Notes under the pieces: generated by a model
What the model saw: only the letters and a program-made list of their open reading frames with translations
The model's database searches: none
What the model was told of the DNA's origin: nothing
Made by a program: the position numbers and the translations under genes
In this document: positions 39,179 to 48,183 of the stretch, piece by piece
Layout of the letters: each line of letters starts with the position of its first letter
How positions within the stretch are numbered: position 1 is the first letter of the stretch
Assembly (NCBI RefSeq): GCF_009026145.1
Contig: NZ_WBUE01000022.1
Span: 1-64,000, forward strand
Direction: 5' to 3'
DNA length: 64,000 nt
Source: Hyphomicrobium sp.
GTDB taxonomy: Bacteria > Pseudomonadota > Alphaproteobacteria > Rhizobiales > Hyphomicrobiaceae

Positions 39179-40162
39179 TCACTTGGCCTGCGAGGCGCCT
39201 TCGGTCTTGGCGAACTGGCGCACACCGGCCTGCTCAAGAGCCGCCTGCCGGACGATGCCCTTGGCCTTCTCGAGCAGCTCCTTCTTCTGCTGCAGGAGCT
39301 GCTTGCGCTTTTCTTTGTCCTTCTCGCCGCTGGCGGACTTGCCGACCTCGTTGGCCTGCTTCATGGCATCCGTCCAGGCCGCAAACACCTCTTCCTTCAC
39401 GACGCGAACGGCGATCGGCATGAAAGCGTGATCCTTGCCGCACAGCTCCGAGCACTGGCCGTAGAAGATGCCTTCGACGGTCGGCTTGAACCAGGTGGAG
39501 GTGATGCGGCCGGGGACTGCGTCAACCTTCGAGCCGAAGGAAGGAATAGTCCAGTCGTGAATGACGCCGTCAGGCGCCGCCGTGACCAGGGTGTTGACCG
39601 TCTTGTTCAGCGGCACGATGACCTCGTTGTCGACGGCCAGATTGCGCGGGGCCGGCAGGTTCTGCCCGATCAGCTCCTCGCGCGAGGCGTCGTCGAGCAT
39701 GCGGCTCTCGAACGAGATGCCGAGCTCCGGATAGGCGTGCTCCCAGTACCACTGATAGCCCGTCGCCTTCAGCGTCAAATCTGCCTTGGGGTAGCTATAC
39801 TGTAGATGCAGGAGGCGGAAGGAGGGGATGGCGATGGCGACAAGGATGAGGATCGGAACTACCGTCCATGCGACCTCGAGCGCCGTATTGTGGGTGACCG
39901 CCGACGGCGTGGGGTTCGACCGCTCATTGAAGCGGTACATCACGTAGATGAGGAGCAGCAAAACGAAGACTGCGATCGCTACGATGATGATGTTGACGAA
40001 GTCGTAGAATTTATGGATTTCCTCGGCGACCGGCGAAGCGGCGGCCTGAAGTCCCATCTCGCCCGGCGAGGGCTGGCCCATGCCGGCCCACGCAACCGAA
40101 GCCCCCAGCAACAGCATTGCAAGTGCTGCGGCAGGTGCCGAGCAAAGCAGTCGTCTCAACAT
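39179..40162 (-). CDS. ctaC: Cytochrome c oxidase subunit II
   Basis: Takes electrons from cytochrome c through its CuA centre. Signal peptide (LLGASVAWA), two helices, then a cupredoxin domain; YQWYWEHAYP is the aromatic docking patch and GQCSELCGKDHAFMPI holds the CuA cysteines, histidine and methionine. The C-terminus is a long lysine-rich coiled coil of about 60 residues (EKDKEKRKQLLQQKKELL) beyond the usual end. First gene of the minus-strand cta run. Confidence 0.96.
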   Translation of the reverse strand: MLRRLLCSAPAAALAMLLLGASVAWAGMGQPSPGEMGLQAAASPVAEEIHKFYDFVNIIIVAIAVFVLLLLIYVMYRFNERSNPTPSAVTHNTALEVAWTVVPILILVAIAIPSFRLLHLQYSYPKADLTLKATGYQWYWEHAYPELGISFESRMLDDASREELIGQNLPAPRNLAVDNEVIVPLNKTVNTLVTAAPDGVIHDWTIPSFGSKVDAVPGRITSTWFKPTVEGIFYGQCSELCGKDHAFMPIAVRVVKEEVFAAWTDAMKQANEVGKSASGEKDKEKRKQLLQQKKELLEKAKGIVRQAALEQAGVRQFAKTEGASQAK

Positions 40163-40488
40163 TCATCCGCTCCCAAGTGCTGCTCGGCTCGTTGGCCGAG
40201 ACCCTCCCCACGACGGGCGCTGTTCTTAGTCCAGTTCGCCCGCAACAACCGCGCCGGTGCCGAAGCCGCCAAACGCAGGACGCATGTCCCCTGCTCAACT
40301 AAGAGCACAATCGACTTCCATGGCTCAAGTCAAGCTTAATGCGGCATTTCCACGCGTTGTGGCGCAACAAAAATTCGGTCTCGCATCGGCGGAGTCTGAC
40401 CTGTGTCAGGTCCAAACTTTGGCCCGATTCCGGGGACACCACGACAGCGCGTCGGACCCGACGCCGGCGCAGACCTCAGGAGCAGCGC
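40163..40488. other. Intergenic region between ctaC and ialB-like gene
   Basis: About 325 bases between divergent genes. A short inverted repeat GTTG-TGGCG-CAAC lies at 40356-40368. I see no confident -35/-10 pair; the cta operon promoter must be here or just inside. Open frames crossing it are without signal or ribosome site. Confidence 0.5.
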
Positions 40489-41058
40489 GTGCATAATATC
40501 TACTCGGCTGTCGGCGCAGTTTGCCGCAGCGCACTGGGCTCGCTCGCGCTCGCCGCACGCCGCCGAACTTTCCAGGTGGCCGCTGTTGTCTCCGCTGCAC
40601 TCGTCTGCGCGGCCCCGGTCAGCGCGCAGGAGGGCACGGTCAAGTCGCAGCACGGCGATTGGCAGATCGTCTGCAAGGACCCCCCGCCCGGCGCCAAGAA
40701 CGAGGTTTGCGCCCTGGTGCAGAGCGTCACCGCCGAAGACAAGGACAACATCGGCCTTACCGTCTACTTCCAGAAGTTCTCGAACGGCACGCGCGTTTTG
40801 CGCGTCTTCGCACCGCTCGGCATCCTGCTGCCGCCGGGCCTGGGGCTGAAGATCGATGACAAGGATGTGGGCCATGCGCCGTTTTTGCGCTGCCACACGT
40901 TCGCCTGCTACGCGCAGGTGGTGGTCGAGGATCCGCTGATCGAGCAGCTGAAGAACGGCAAGACGGCGATCTTCATCATCTTCCAGGCGGAGGAGGCGGG
41001 GATCGGCATTCCGATCTCGCTCAACGGTTTCAAGGAAGCATTGGCTGAGTTGAAATAG
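40489..41058 (+). CDS. Invasion-associated locus B (IalB) family protein
   Basis: A 189-residue exported protein. The GTG start has AGGAG eight bases before it. The signal region RRTFQVAAVVSAALVCAAPVSAQ ends in AQ; the mature part begins KSQHGDWQIVCKDPP, the IalB mark, with cysteine pairs in VCKD..EVCALVQ and RCHTFACYA. IalB was named for erythrocyte invasion by Bartonella, but homologues are widespread in free-living rhizobia, where the role is unknown. Confidence 0.88.
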   Translation: MHNIYSAVGAVCRSALGSLALAARRRTFQVAAVVSAALVCAAPVSAQEGTVKSQHGDWQIVCKDPPPGAKNEVCALVQSVTAEDKDNIGLTVYFQKFSNGTRVLRVFAPLGILLPPGLGLKIDDKDVGHAPFLRCHTFACYAQVVVEDPLIEQLKNGKTAIFIIFQAEEAGIGIPISLNGFKEALAELK

Positions 41059-41088
41059 GTCGCGGCGGTGGCCAAACGAACCTCGTCC

Positions 41089-41107
41089 GCGGCGCAAGGT
41101 GCGCCGC
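41089..41107. terminator. Hairpin between convergent ialB-like and phasin genes
   Basis: GCGGCGC-AAGGT-GCGCCGC, a seven-pair perfect stem between two stops. No U-run on either side, so a weak bidirectional stop at best. Confidence 0.35.
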
Positions 41108-41143
41108 CGGCTAATAACAAGGGCTGGTCGCGTCGCGGATCGT

Positions 41144-41575
41144 CTACGCCGCCTTGCGCTCGCGCGCACGGCTGCTGCCGGCGTGCTCTTTGGTCTCCGG
41201 GAAGGCGATGTAGTCGTGCGCGTTGAGCGCTTCCTCGGAGATGGCCGCGAAGTTCGGTAGCGACACGGCCGCGAGGGCGTTGGTGACGCGGCCAACGCTC
41301 TCCGTGTAGTCCTCATAGGCCGTACGCCAGAACTGCGCCCCAGCATTGACGAGGTCCTGCGGCGTGCGGCACTGCGCAGCACGCGCCGGAATTTGCATGT
41401 AGGCCTGGGCGCGGCGATTAAGGAAGCCGAGCACCTCCAGCTGAGTGCGGGCAACGCTTTTCAGGAACGGATCGTAAGCCTGACCAAGAGCCTCGAGGCC
41501 GCCGAAGTACATCTGAAAAGCGCTGTGAGCAGGGGATTTGCCGTTTGCATGCGAATTCGACGCATGAGCAACCAT
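41144..41575 (-). CDS. Phasin family protein
   Basis: 143 residues, mostly helical, with the phasin-like stretch YDPFLKSVARTQLEVLGFLNRRAQAYMQIPARAAQCRTPQDL... and QFWRTAYEDYTES. Phasins coat polyhydroxybutyrate granules, controlling their size; some members only bind other membranes or proteins. GGGAGGAC just upstream of the ATG gives a strong ribosome site, suggesting an abundant protein. No PHB synthase is in this window. Confidence 0.75.
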   Translation of the reverse strand: MVAHASNSHANGKSPAHSAFQMYFGGLEALGQAYDPFLKSVARTQLEVLGFLNRRAQAYMQIPARAAQCRTPQDLVNAGAQFWRTAYEDYTESVGRVTNALAAVSLPNFAAISEEALNAHDYIAFPETKEHAGSSRARERKAA

Positions 41576-41921
41576 GGTACGTCCTCCCTAGGTGTGGACG
41601 GCCTGATTGCGGCGGGGGAGCCGGGGCCAGAGGCCGTCTCCGTTGAAGGTTTGAAGCAACCTTACGAATGAAATCTTAGCAAGCGAAGCTGTCCGCAGGA
41701 TGACAGAAAATGACGCTATGCACAGGTGCGAATCAGCGCGTGTCGCAGATTCATCATCGCGGCGCGCCGCGGACATGACGCGCGCATGCACCAGAATTGC
41801 ATTGACTTAAAGTTGTACATCGTTCTTTCTATGGTTAATCCACAGTTTATTTTTACCCGATTTATCGTCTGTTCCGCGTTCGCGTATGCCGGGGGCATTT
41901 CCAAGGGACTGGTGTCGGCTT
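41576..41921. other. AT-richer intergenic region before bcsS-like gene
   Basis: About 345 bases between two divergent genes. A TTGACT lies at 41802-41807 but lacks a good -10 at the right distance. TTAA-TCCACAG-TTTA near 41834 resembles a degenerate CtrA box (TTAA-N7-TTAA). Nothing stronger is seen. Confidence 0.45.
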
Positions 41922-42650
41922 ATGGCGAGGCTCCTCGCCATGGCTGCCCTTTCTGCGCCTCCACTCGATGCTCACGCCGATCCCAAGCCCAATCCAGCCC
42001 CCGGCTGGCGCGAGATCTGGGCCGGCGTCGACGCCGCCAGTCACGTTTGGCTCGTCTACTCCGGGATCACCGTTGCCCCGCACAGCGACATCTTCAGCGA
42101 GGGTATCCGGTTGCGCGTCGCCGGGGGGTACGGCGGCTACACGTACGTCGGCGAGCGACGCACGCAGCTGCAGACCTTTACCGCCGAGACGGCCTATGCC
42201 GAGGCGCTCGTCGGCTACCTCAAGCGGCTCGGCCCGCTGACTGCCAAGGGGTTCGTCGGCATCGCCGCCATCGAGCATGACGTAGCACCGCTCGATCCAG
42301 AAAATCCCGTTCAGGGCCAGGAGGTTGGTCCCAAGCTCGTCGCCGAGTTTTGGATCAACATGGGCGCCTCGGCGTGGTCGTCGGTAGACCTCTCCTGGAC
42401 CAGCGCGCACCAGACCTCCGCCGCCCGCCTGCGGAGCGGCTACCGCGTCTGGGCCGACGCCTCACTCGGGATCGAAGCGGGCCTCAATGCCAACGACCTG
42501 GGCGAGGATGCGCGTGCCGGCCTGTTCGCCCGCTATGCCTGGAATGGGGGCGAGTTCTCGCTCGCCGGCGGCTTTGCCGGCCGCTTTCTGGACGATGCCC
42601 AATCGCTCCGCGACCCCTACGTCACGGTCAACTGGCTGACCCAGTTCTGA
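41922..42650 (+). CDS. BcsS-like cellulose biosynthesis outer membrane protein
   Basis: A 242-residue secreted protein: signal peptide (MARLLAMAALSAPPLDAHA), then a beta-rich body with GIRLRVAGGYGGYTYVG, SSVDLSWTSAHQTSAARLRSGYRVW and a terminal aromatic TVNWLTQF, consistent with an outer membrane barrel. This matches proteins annotated BcsS in rhizobial cellulose clusters, but no bcsA/B/C genes are present in the window, so the role is an inference. Start taken at 41922; 41886 is also possible. Confidence 0.7.
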   Translation: MARLLAMAALSAPPLDAHADPKPNPAPGWREIWAGVDAASHVWLVYSGITVAPHSDIFSEGIRLRVAGGYGGYTYVGERRTQLQTFTAETAYAEALVGYLKRLGPLTAKGFVGIAAIEHDVAPLDPENPVQGQEVGPKLVAEFWINMGASAWSSVDLSWTSAHQTSAARLRSGYRVWADASLGIEAGLNANDLGEDARAGLFARYAWNGGEFSLAGGFAGRFLDDAQSLRDPYVTVNWLTQF

Positions 42651-42722
42651 GCCCCGCCGCGCCCGGCGAGCACCTGTAACGCGCGCGACATGGCGCCATC
42701 ACCCTGCCATGATAGGGTGCAA

Positions 42723-42760
42723 ACAAAACGGTTGTTCGTTTTGTGTTGTGCCGCCATAAC
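42723..42760 (+). promoter_or_regulatory. Operator and promoter of tetR-RND operon
   Basis: The palindrome ACAAAACG-GTTGTT-CGTTTTGT (42723-42744) has eight perfect base pairs on each side of a six-base spacer. It covers a -35 TTGTTC (42732-42737), and CATAAC follows at 42755-42760 with 17-base spacing. A repressor bound here would block the promoter, so self-control by the next gene is likely. Confidence 0.7.
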
Positions 42761-42794
42761 ACACCCGGTCAGCTGCTCTTAACCCGACCCACCG

Positions 42795-43436
42795 ATGCCA
42801 AAGCTCAAGCCAGCCACCCAGCGCGCCCGCCGCGAGCACATCCTAGACGCCGCCGAAATCTGCTTTGCGCGCGCCGGCTTTCACCGCACGACGATGCAGG
42901 ACATCTGCAAGGAAGCACAGGTCAGCCCTGGCGCCCTCTACGTCTATTTCCCTTCGAAGGAAGACCTGATCGCCGGTCTTGCCGAGCGTGACCGATCCGA
43001 CTTCGCGGAGCGCTTTGCCGAGGTCTCGGCGGCGCCGGACTTCATGCAAGCGCTGTCCAAGCTCGGCGACCATTATTTCCACGATGAGCCCGCGCACAAG
43101 CGCACCATGTGCCTGGAGATCGGCCTCGAGTCGATCCGCAATCCGCGCGTCGGTGAGATCTATCGTTCGGTCGATCGCTTCGTCGAGGAGAGCTTCGAGA
43201 GGCTATTCGCCGGGCTCGCCGCCGAGGGCCGCATTGCCCCTGATCTCGACATTCCGACCCTCACCAAGGTGTTTACGATGATCGGCGACGGCATGTTCAT
43301 GCGCCGCGCGCTCGACCCCAACTTCGACGCCAAGACGCTGGTGCCGGCCGCCATGGCGCTCATTGGCAAGCTGCTCAACGCCAGGCCGGAGGCAAATGCA
43401 GCAGGATCCGACAAGGCGGAGAAGAAGCGCCAATGA
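42795..43436 (+). CDS. TetR/AcrR family repressor
   Basis: 213 residues. The N-terminal helix-turn-helix is RREHILDAAEICFARAGFH followed by TMQDICKEAQVSPGALYVYFPSKEDL (about residues 36-61); the C-terminal ligand domain is of unknown specificity. Stop overlaps the adaptor gene start (ATGA), so it is the first gene of an RND efflux operon and probably its repressor, with the palindrome just upstream as operator. Confidence 0.88.
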   Translation: MPKLKPATQRARREHILDAAEICFARAGFHRTTMQDICKEAQVSPGALYVYFPSKEDLIAGLAERDRSDFAERFAEVSAAPDFMQALSKLGDHYFHDEPAHKRTMCLEIGLESIRNPRVGEIYRSVDRFVEESFERLFAGLAAEGRIAPDLDIPTLTKVFTMIGDGMFMRRALDPNFDAKTLVPAAMALIGKLLNARPEANAAGSDKAEKKRQ

Positions 43437-44680
43437 AGAGATTGCTCCTCGCCCTCGCAGTGCTGGTTGGCATCTCCGGCGCCGGGTTCTTCCTCGCCCC
43501 GCACATGGCGCCGCAGCTCGTGCCGTATCTTACCGCGTTCAGCGACTGGCACGCCGCGCGCCAGCAGGCCGCTGACAAGAAAGAAACCGCCGCGCCGCCA
43601 CCCGCGGTATCGGTCGCCAAGGCGACGCATGCCGACTTCACCGAGAAGGTCGCCGTCTCGGGCTCGCTCGTGCCGCGCGATGAGATTCTCGTCGCCCCCG
43701 AGGTGGATGGCTTTCGCGTGCTCGAGCTGAAAGTCGACGAGGGCGATCGCGTCAAGAAGGGCGACGTGCTCGCCATCCTCGTGCAGGAATCCCTCGACGC
43801 GCAGCTGGCCCAGAACGAGGCTTCGCTGGCCCGCGCCGAGGCTGCCATCTCGCAGACGCAGAGCCAGATCACCGAGGCCTCTGCCCGCCTTGCCGAGGCG
43901 CAAGCCAACTTCGAGCGCGCCAAGCCGCTCAAGACATCGGGCTACCTCTCCGGCACGACCTATGACCAGCGCGAGGCGGCGGCAAAGAGCGCCGCGGCTC
44001 AGCTCAAGGCGGCGCAGGATGGGCTGCGGCTCGCCGAGGCCGAGAAGCGTCAAGTCGAGGCACAGCGCCGCGAGCTGGCGTGGAAGCGCACCAATACCGC
44101 CGTCACGGCACCCGCCGACGGCCTCATCAGCCGCCGCACGGCGCGCATCGGCGGCATGGCCGCGTCCGCCGCCGAGCCGATGTTCCGCATTGTCGCGCGC
44201 AGCGAGGTCGAGCTCGACGCCGAGGTGATCGAGACCGAGCTCAGCAAGGTGACGGCCGGGCAGAAGGCCCGCATCAGCGTCGCCGGCGTCGGAGAAGTCG
44301 ACGGCATCGTGCGTCTGGTGTCACCGGAGGTGGACAAGCAGACCCGCCTCGGCCGCGTGCGCGTATTCCTCGGCGATGATCCGCGTCTGCGCATCGGGAC
44401 GTTCGCGCGCGGAGCCATCGAGACCGCCAAAAGCCATGGTCTCGCCGTGCCTTCGGCGGCTGTCATTTTCGACACCGGCGGCGCTTTCGTGCAGGTCGTG
44501 CGCGACGGGCGCGTCGTGCGTCGCGACGTCGATACCGGGCTGATCGCCGGAGGTCTAGTCGAGGTTCGCAAGGGGCTCAGCGACGGAGATGTCGTCGTCG
44601 CGCGCGCCGGCACCTTCCTGCGCGACGGCGATGCCGTGCGCACCGTCATGCCCGACTCGAAGATAAGCGAGGCCAAGTGA
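43433..44680 (+). CDS. RND efflux periplasmic adaptor subunit
   Basis: Links the RND pump to an outer membrane channel. 415 residues: N-terminal anchor/signal helix, then a lipoyl-like half (LVPRDEILVAPEVDGFRVLELKVDEGDRVKKGDVLA), a long coiled-coil hairpin (LARAEAAISQTQSQITEASARLAEAQ), the second lipoyl half (RTNTAVTAPADGLISRR) and a beta-barrel part ending in KISEAK. Order matches the MexA/AcrA type. Coupled by overlap to the repressor before it and the pump after it. Confidence 0.9.
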   Translation: MKRLLLALAVLVGISGAGFFLAPHMAPQLVPYLTAFSDWHAARQQAADKKETAAPPPAVSVAKATHADFTEKVAVSGSLVPRDEILVAPEVDGFRVLELKVDEGDRVKKGDVLAILVQESLDAQLAQNEASLARAEAAISQTQSQITEASARLAEAQANFERAKPLKTSGYLSGTTYDQREAAAKSAAAQLKAAQDGLRLAEAEKRQVEAQRRELAWKRTNTAVTAPADGLISRRTARIGGMAASAAEPMFRIVARSEVELDAEVIETELSKVTAGQKARISVAGVGEVDGIVRLVSPEVDKQTRLGRVRVFLGDDPRLRIGTFARGAIETAKSHGLAVPSAAVIFDTGGAFVQVVRDGRVVRRDVDTGLIAGGLVEVRKGLSDGDVVVARAGTFLRDGDAVRTVMPDSKISEAK

Positions 44681-47600
44681 TGCGTCTCAACATCTCGGCC
44701 TGGTCGATCCGCCGGCCAGTGCCGGCGATCGTGCTGTTCGCGGTGCTCACCCTGCTCGGCGTCATCAGCTTCGTGACCATGCCGGTGACGCGCTTTCCGA
44801 ACATCGACATTCCGCTGGTCTCGATCACGGTCGTCCAGTCCGGTGCCGCGCCGGCCGAGCTCGAAAGCCAGGTTACCAAGGAGGTCGAGGACGCCGTCGC
44901 CAACATCACCGGCGTCAAGCACATCGTGTCGACGGTTACCGATGGCCAGTCGCAAACGGTCATCGAGTTTCGCCTGGAGGTCAACCAGGACCGCGCCCTC
45001 AACGACGTCAAGGACGCGATCGACAAGATCCGCCTCGAGCTGCCGCGCGACATCAACGAGCCGATCGTGCAGCGCATCGACGTCGAGGGACAGTCGATCC
45101 TCACATTCGCGGCTTCCTCGCCCGGCATGACGCTCGAGCAGCTCTCCTGGCACGTCGACGACGTGATCAAGCGCCAGCTGCAGGGCCTCAAAGGCGTTGG
45201 CCGCGTCGAGCGCTTCGGCGGCGTCGACCGCGAGGTGCGCGTGCTCCTCGATCCAGATCGGCTGCTGGCGCTCGGCATCACGGCCGCCGAGGTCAACAAC
45301 CAGGTACGCGCCACCAACGTCGATCTCGGTGGGGGCCGCGGCGAGGTGGGTGGCCAGGAGCAGGCGATCCGCACGCTGGCCGGCGCGCGGCGCGTCGATG
45401 ACCTCGCCGAAACGAAGATTCTCCTGCCGGGCGGCCGGCAGGTCCGCCTGTCCGACCTCGGACGCGTCATCGACGACGCCGAGGAGCAGCGCTCCTTCGC
45501 CCGTCTCAACGGCGAGCCCGTCGTCACCTTCGCCGTATTCCGCTCCAAAGGCGCGAGCGAGCTTTCGGTGTCGGACGCGGTCAACGCCAAGCTTGCCGAG
45601 CTGCAAGAACAGTATCCGGACGTCCGCCTCACCAAGATCGACGACGCCGTCGCCTACACGCGCGGCAACTACAATTCGGCCATGGAGACGCTGATCGAGG
45701 GCGCCGTCCTGGCCGTGCTCGTCGTGCTCCTCTTCCTGCGTAACATGCGGGCGACGCTCATCGCCGCCGTGGCGCTGCCGCTTTCCGCCATCCCGACATT
45801 CTGGGCGATGCAGCTGATGGGCTTCTCGCTCAATCTCGTCAGCCTGCTCGGCATCACACTGGTCACCGGCATTCTCGTCGACGACGCCATCGTCGAGATC
45901 GAGAACATCGTCCGCCATATGCGCACCGGCAAGTCGCCGTATCGCGCCTCCATCGAGGCGGCCGACGAGATCGGCCTCGCCGTCATCGCCATCTCCTTCA
46001 CCATCGTGGCGATCTTCTCGCCCGTCTCCTTCATGGGCGGCATCGCCGGCCAGTACTTCCGCCAGTTCGGCCTCACCGTCGCTGTCGCCGTGTTGATCTC
46101 GCTGCTGGTCGCGCGCCTCATAACGCCGATGATGTCCGCCTACCTCATGCGCCCGGTGCCCGCCAAGCACGAGGGCGACGGCCTCGTCATGCGCGCCTAC
46201 GTGGGCTTCCTGCGCGCCACGTTGCGGGTAAGGTACCTGACGCTGGTCGCTGGCCTCGGCCTGTTTGCCGGCTCGATCTACGCCACCACGTTGCTGCCCA
46301 CCGGCTTCATGCCGGACGAGGATACCTCGCGCGTCGTCGTTTCCGTCGAGCTGCCGCCCGGCGCAACGCTCGAGGATACGCGCGTCACCACCGACCAGAT
46401 GGTCGATGTCCTCAGGACCATTCCCGAGGTTGAGAGCGTGTTTGCACTGGGCGGCAGCACGCCGACCGGCAGTCTCGAGGTCCGCAAGGCCTCGCTGTTC
46501 GTGCACCTTCTGCCGAAGAGCGAGCGCGATCTGCCACAGAAGGCGCTCAAGGTCATCATCTCCAACAAGCTCGCCGAGGTGCCGGACACGCGCGCCTGGT
46601 ACGTGAACGAGCGCGGCGAGCGCGAGCTCTCCTTCTCCATGCTCTCGCACGACGGCGAGGAACTGGGCGACGCGGTTCGCAAGCTCGAGGGCGCGCTGCG
46701 CCAGGTACCCGGTTTCACCAACGTCGCCGCCGATGCGGCGATCGATCGTCCGGAGCTGCGCGTGGTGCCGAAGTTCGACGCCGCGGCACGCCTCGGCGTC
46801 GCCCCCAGCCAGATCGCCGAGACCATCCGCGTCGCCACCATCGGCGACATCGACGCCAACCTCGCCAAGTTCAACGCCGGCGACCGGCTCGTCCCCATCC
46901 GCGTGCAAATCGAGGAGGACGCGCGGACCGACATGCAGCGCCTCAAGAACCTGCGCGTCACCAACTCCAGCGGCATTGCCATACCGCTCGCCGCCGTCGC
47001 CGATGTCACGTTCGGGCGCGGCCCCAGCTCCATCAACCGCTACGACCGCGAGCGTCGCGCCGTCATCGGCGTCGACCTCGAATCCCGCTACGCCATGAGC
47101 AGCGCGCGCGAGACCTTCCTCAAGGTCGTCGACGAGCAGAAGCTGCCCGCCAGCGTCCGCCTGCAACCTTCCGGCGACGCCGAGATCCAGGACGAGGTGG
47201 CTACCGGCTTCATGACCGCCATGGGCACCGGCCTAATGATCGTCTTCGGCGTGCTGGTGCTACTGTTCGGCAGCGTGGCGCAGCCGGTCACCATCCTTTT
47301 GTCCCTGCCGCTGTCGTTCGGCGGCGTCGTGCTGGCCCTCCTCGCCACCAACAACTCGGTCAGCATGCCCGTGTATATCGGCCTGCTGATGCTCATGGGC
47401 ATCGTCACCAAGAACGCTATCATGCTCGTCGACTTCGCCGTCGAGGAGGTGGCCAAGGGCATTCCGCGCTTCGAGGCGGTGATCGACGCCGGCCGCAAGC
47501 GCGCGCGTCCCATCGTCATGACGACGCTGGCCATGGTCGCCGGCATGATCCCGAGCGCCATGGCGCTCGGCGATGGCGGCGAGTTCCGCTCGCCGATGGC

Positions 47601-47805
47601 CATCGCGGTGATCGGCGGGCTCCTGGTCTCCACCGTGCTGTCGCTCATCTTCGTGCCGTCATTCTTCACGGTGATGGACGACATTGGCCGTCTCGTGTGG
47701 TGGATCTTCGGCCGCTTCATCGGGCCGACCGACGAGCCCCCGGAGCACGCGGCGCAATCAACGCCCGCCGCACCGGCACATCCGGCGCCCACCCCCGCCG
47801 AGTAA
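44680..47805 (+). CDS. RND efflux transporter, HAE1 type
   Basis: Proton-driven inner membrane pump of 1041 residues. The proton-relay acids are in TGILVDDAIVEIENIVRHM (the double Asp of helix 4), and the helix 10-11 part carries GIVTKNAIMLVDF. Two large periplasmic loops follow helices 1 and 7. The start is the ATG at 44680, overlapping the adaptor stop by one base; GTG 44677 is one codon earlier. No outer membrane channel gene follows. The C-terminus is an Ala/Pro-rich tail. Substrate cannot be deduced. Confidence 0.93.
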   Translation: MRLNISAWSIRRPVPAIVLFAVLTLLGVISFVTMPVTRFPNIDIPLVSITVVQSGAAPAELESQVTKEVEDAVANITGVKHIVSTVTDGQSQTVIEFRLEVNQDRALNDVKDAIDKIRLELPRDINEPIVQRIDVEGQSILTFAASSPGMTLEQLSWHVDDVIKRQLQGLKGVGRVERFGGVDREVRVLLDPDRLLALGITAAEVNNQVRATNVDLGGGRGEVGGQEQAIRTLAGARRVDDLAETKILLPGGRQVRLSDLGRVIDDAEEQRSFARLNGEPVVTFAVFRSKGASELSVSDAVNAKLAELQEQYPDVRLTKIDDAVAYTRGNYNSAMETLIEGAVLAVLVVLLFLRNMRATLIAAVALPLSAIPTFWAMQLMGFSLNLVSLLGITLVTGILVDDAIVEIENIVRHMRTGKSPYRASIEAADEIGLAVIAISFTIVAIFSPVSFMGGIAGQYFRQFGLTVAVAVLISLLVARLITPMMSAYLMRPVPAKHEGDGLVMRAYVGFLRATLRVRYLTLVAGLGLFAGSIYATTLLPTGFMPDEDTSRVVVSVELPPGATLEDTRVTTDQMVDVLRTIPEVESVFALGGSTPTGSLEVRKASLFVHLLPKSERDLPQKALKVIISNKLAEVPDTRAWYVNERGERELSFSMLSHDGEELGDAVRKLEGALRQVPGFTNVAADAAIDRPELRVVPKFDAAARLGVAPSQIAETIRVATIGDIDANLAKFNAGDRLVPIRVQIEEDARTDMQRLKNLRVTNSSGIAIPLAAVADVTFGRGPSSINRYDRERRAVIGVDLESRYAMSSARETFLKVVDEQKLPASVRLQPSGDAEIQDEVATGFMTAMGTGLMIVFGVLVLLFGSVAQPVTILLSLPLSFGGVVLALLATNNSVSMPVYIGLLMLMGIVTKNAIMLVDFAVEEVAKGIPRFEAVIDAGRKRARPIVMTTLAMVAGMIPSAMALGDGGEFRSPMAIAVIGGLLVSTVLSLIFVPSFFTVMDDIGRLVWWIFGRFIGPTDEPPEHAAQSTPAAPAHPAPTPAE

Positions 47806-47843
47806 GCTCGGTCGAAACGGCACGCGACGGGCGTGCCACCTAA

Positions 47844-47888
47844 CCTCTCCCGTCCATGCGGAGCATGGCTTCGCCATGACGGGAGAGG
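47844..47888. repeat. 11-bp inverted repeat after the RND operon
   Basis: CCTCTCCCGTC at 47844-47854 is inverted at 47878-47888; the loop itself contains CATGCGGAGCATG. Perhaps a dispersed intergenic repeat or a terminator without U-run. Confidence 0.5.
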
Positions 47889-48008
47889 CTAAGTGACGTG
47901 AAGCGCCACCCCCAGCATCGCGCATTTGGCATCCCGGACGAATGACGGTGGAGGGCCCGTGTCGCTCTCACAGTCACCTTCTTACGGCGGCGCGGGTTGC
48001 TGGCTGGG

Positions 48009-48034
48009 TCCTCGGCCTAAAGCCGAGGATGACA
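48009..48034. repeat. REP-like palindrome, same core as the 20 kb element
   Basis: TCCTCGGC-CTAAA-GCCGAGGA with the tail TGAC; CGAGGATGAC at 48025-48034 equals the right end core of the element at 20091-20249. Confidence 0.5.
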
Positions 48035-48128
48035 CCCGAGCGAGCCGGCACGCCTTCCGCCGGGTTCCCGGGTCTCGCTCCGGCTGACACCGTCACTCGC
48101 GACAGGTATGCAAGCCCCTCAAAGCGAA

Positions 48129-48156
48129 GCGGGCGCATCGATCACGATGCGCCCGC
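48129..48156 (-). terminator. Terminator of the ABC exporter operon
   Basis: GCGGGCGCATCG-ATCA-CGATGCGCCCGC, a twelve-pair perfect stem, 28 bases after the adaptor stop. On the minus strand it is followed by TTCGCTTTGAG, a modest U-rich tail. Confidence 0.65.
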
Positions 48157-48183
48157 GCATACTCTGAAAAGATGTCGGCCGGC

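Larger units (their letters stand above)
47806..48183. other. Intergenic region with palindromes
   Basis: About 380 bases with no supported gene between convergent operons. It holds three inverted repeats, listed separately (47844-47888, 48009-48034, 48129-48156). Open frames here have no start signal. Confidence 0.6.

Noticed and set aside
44050-47166. 1038-codon minus-strand frame opposite the RND pump
   Set aside because: Same cause; rich in Asp/Gly/Val repeats of the reverse frame, no family marks.
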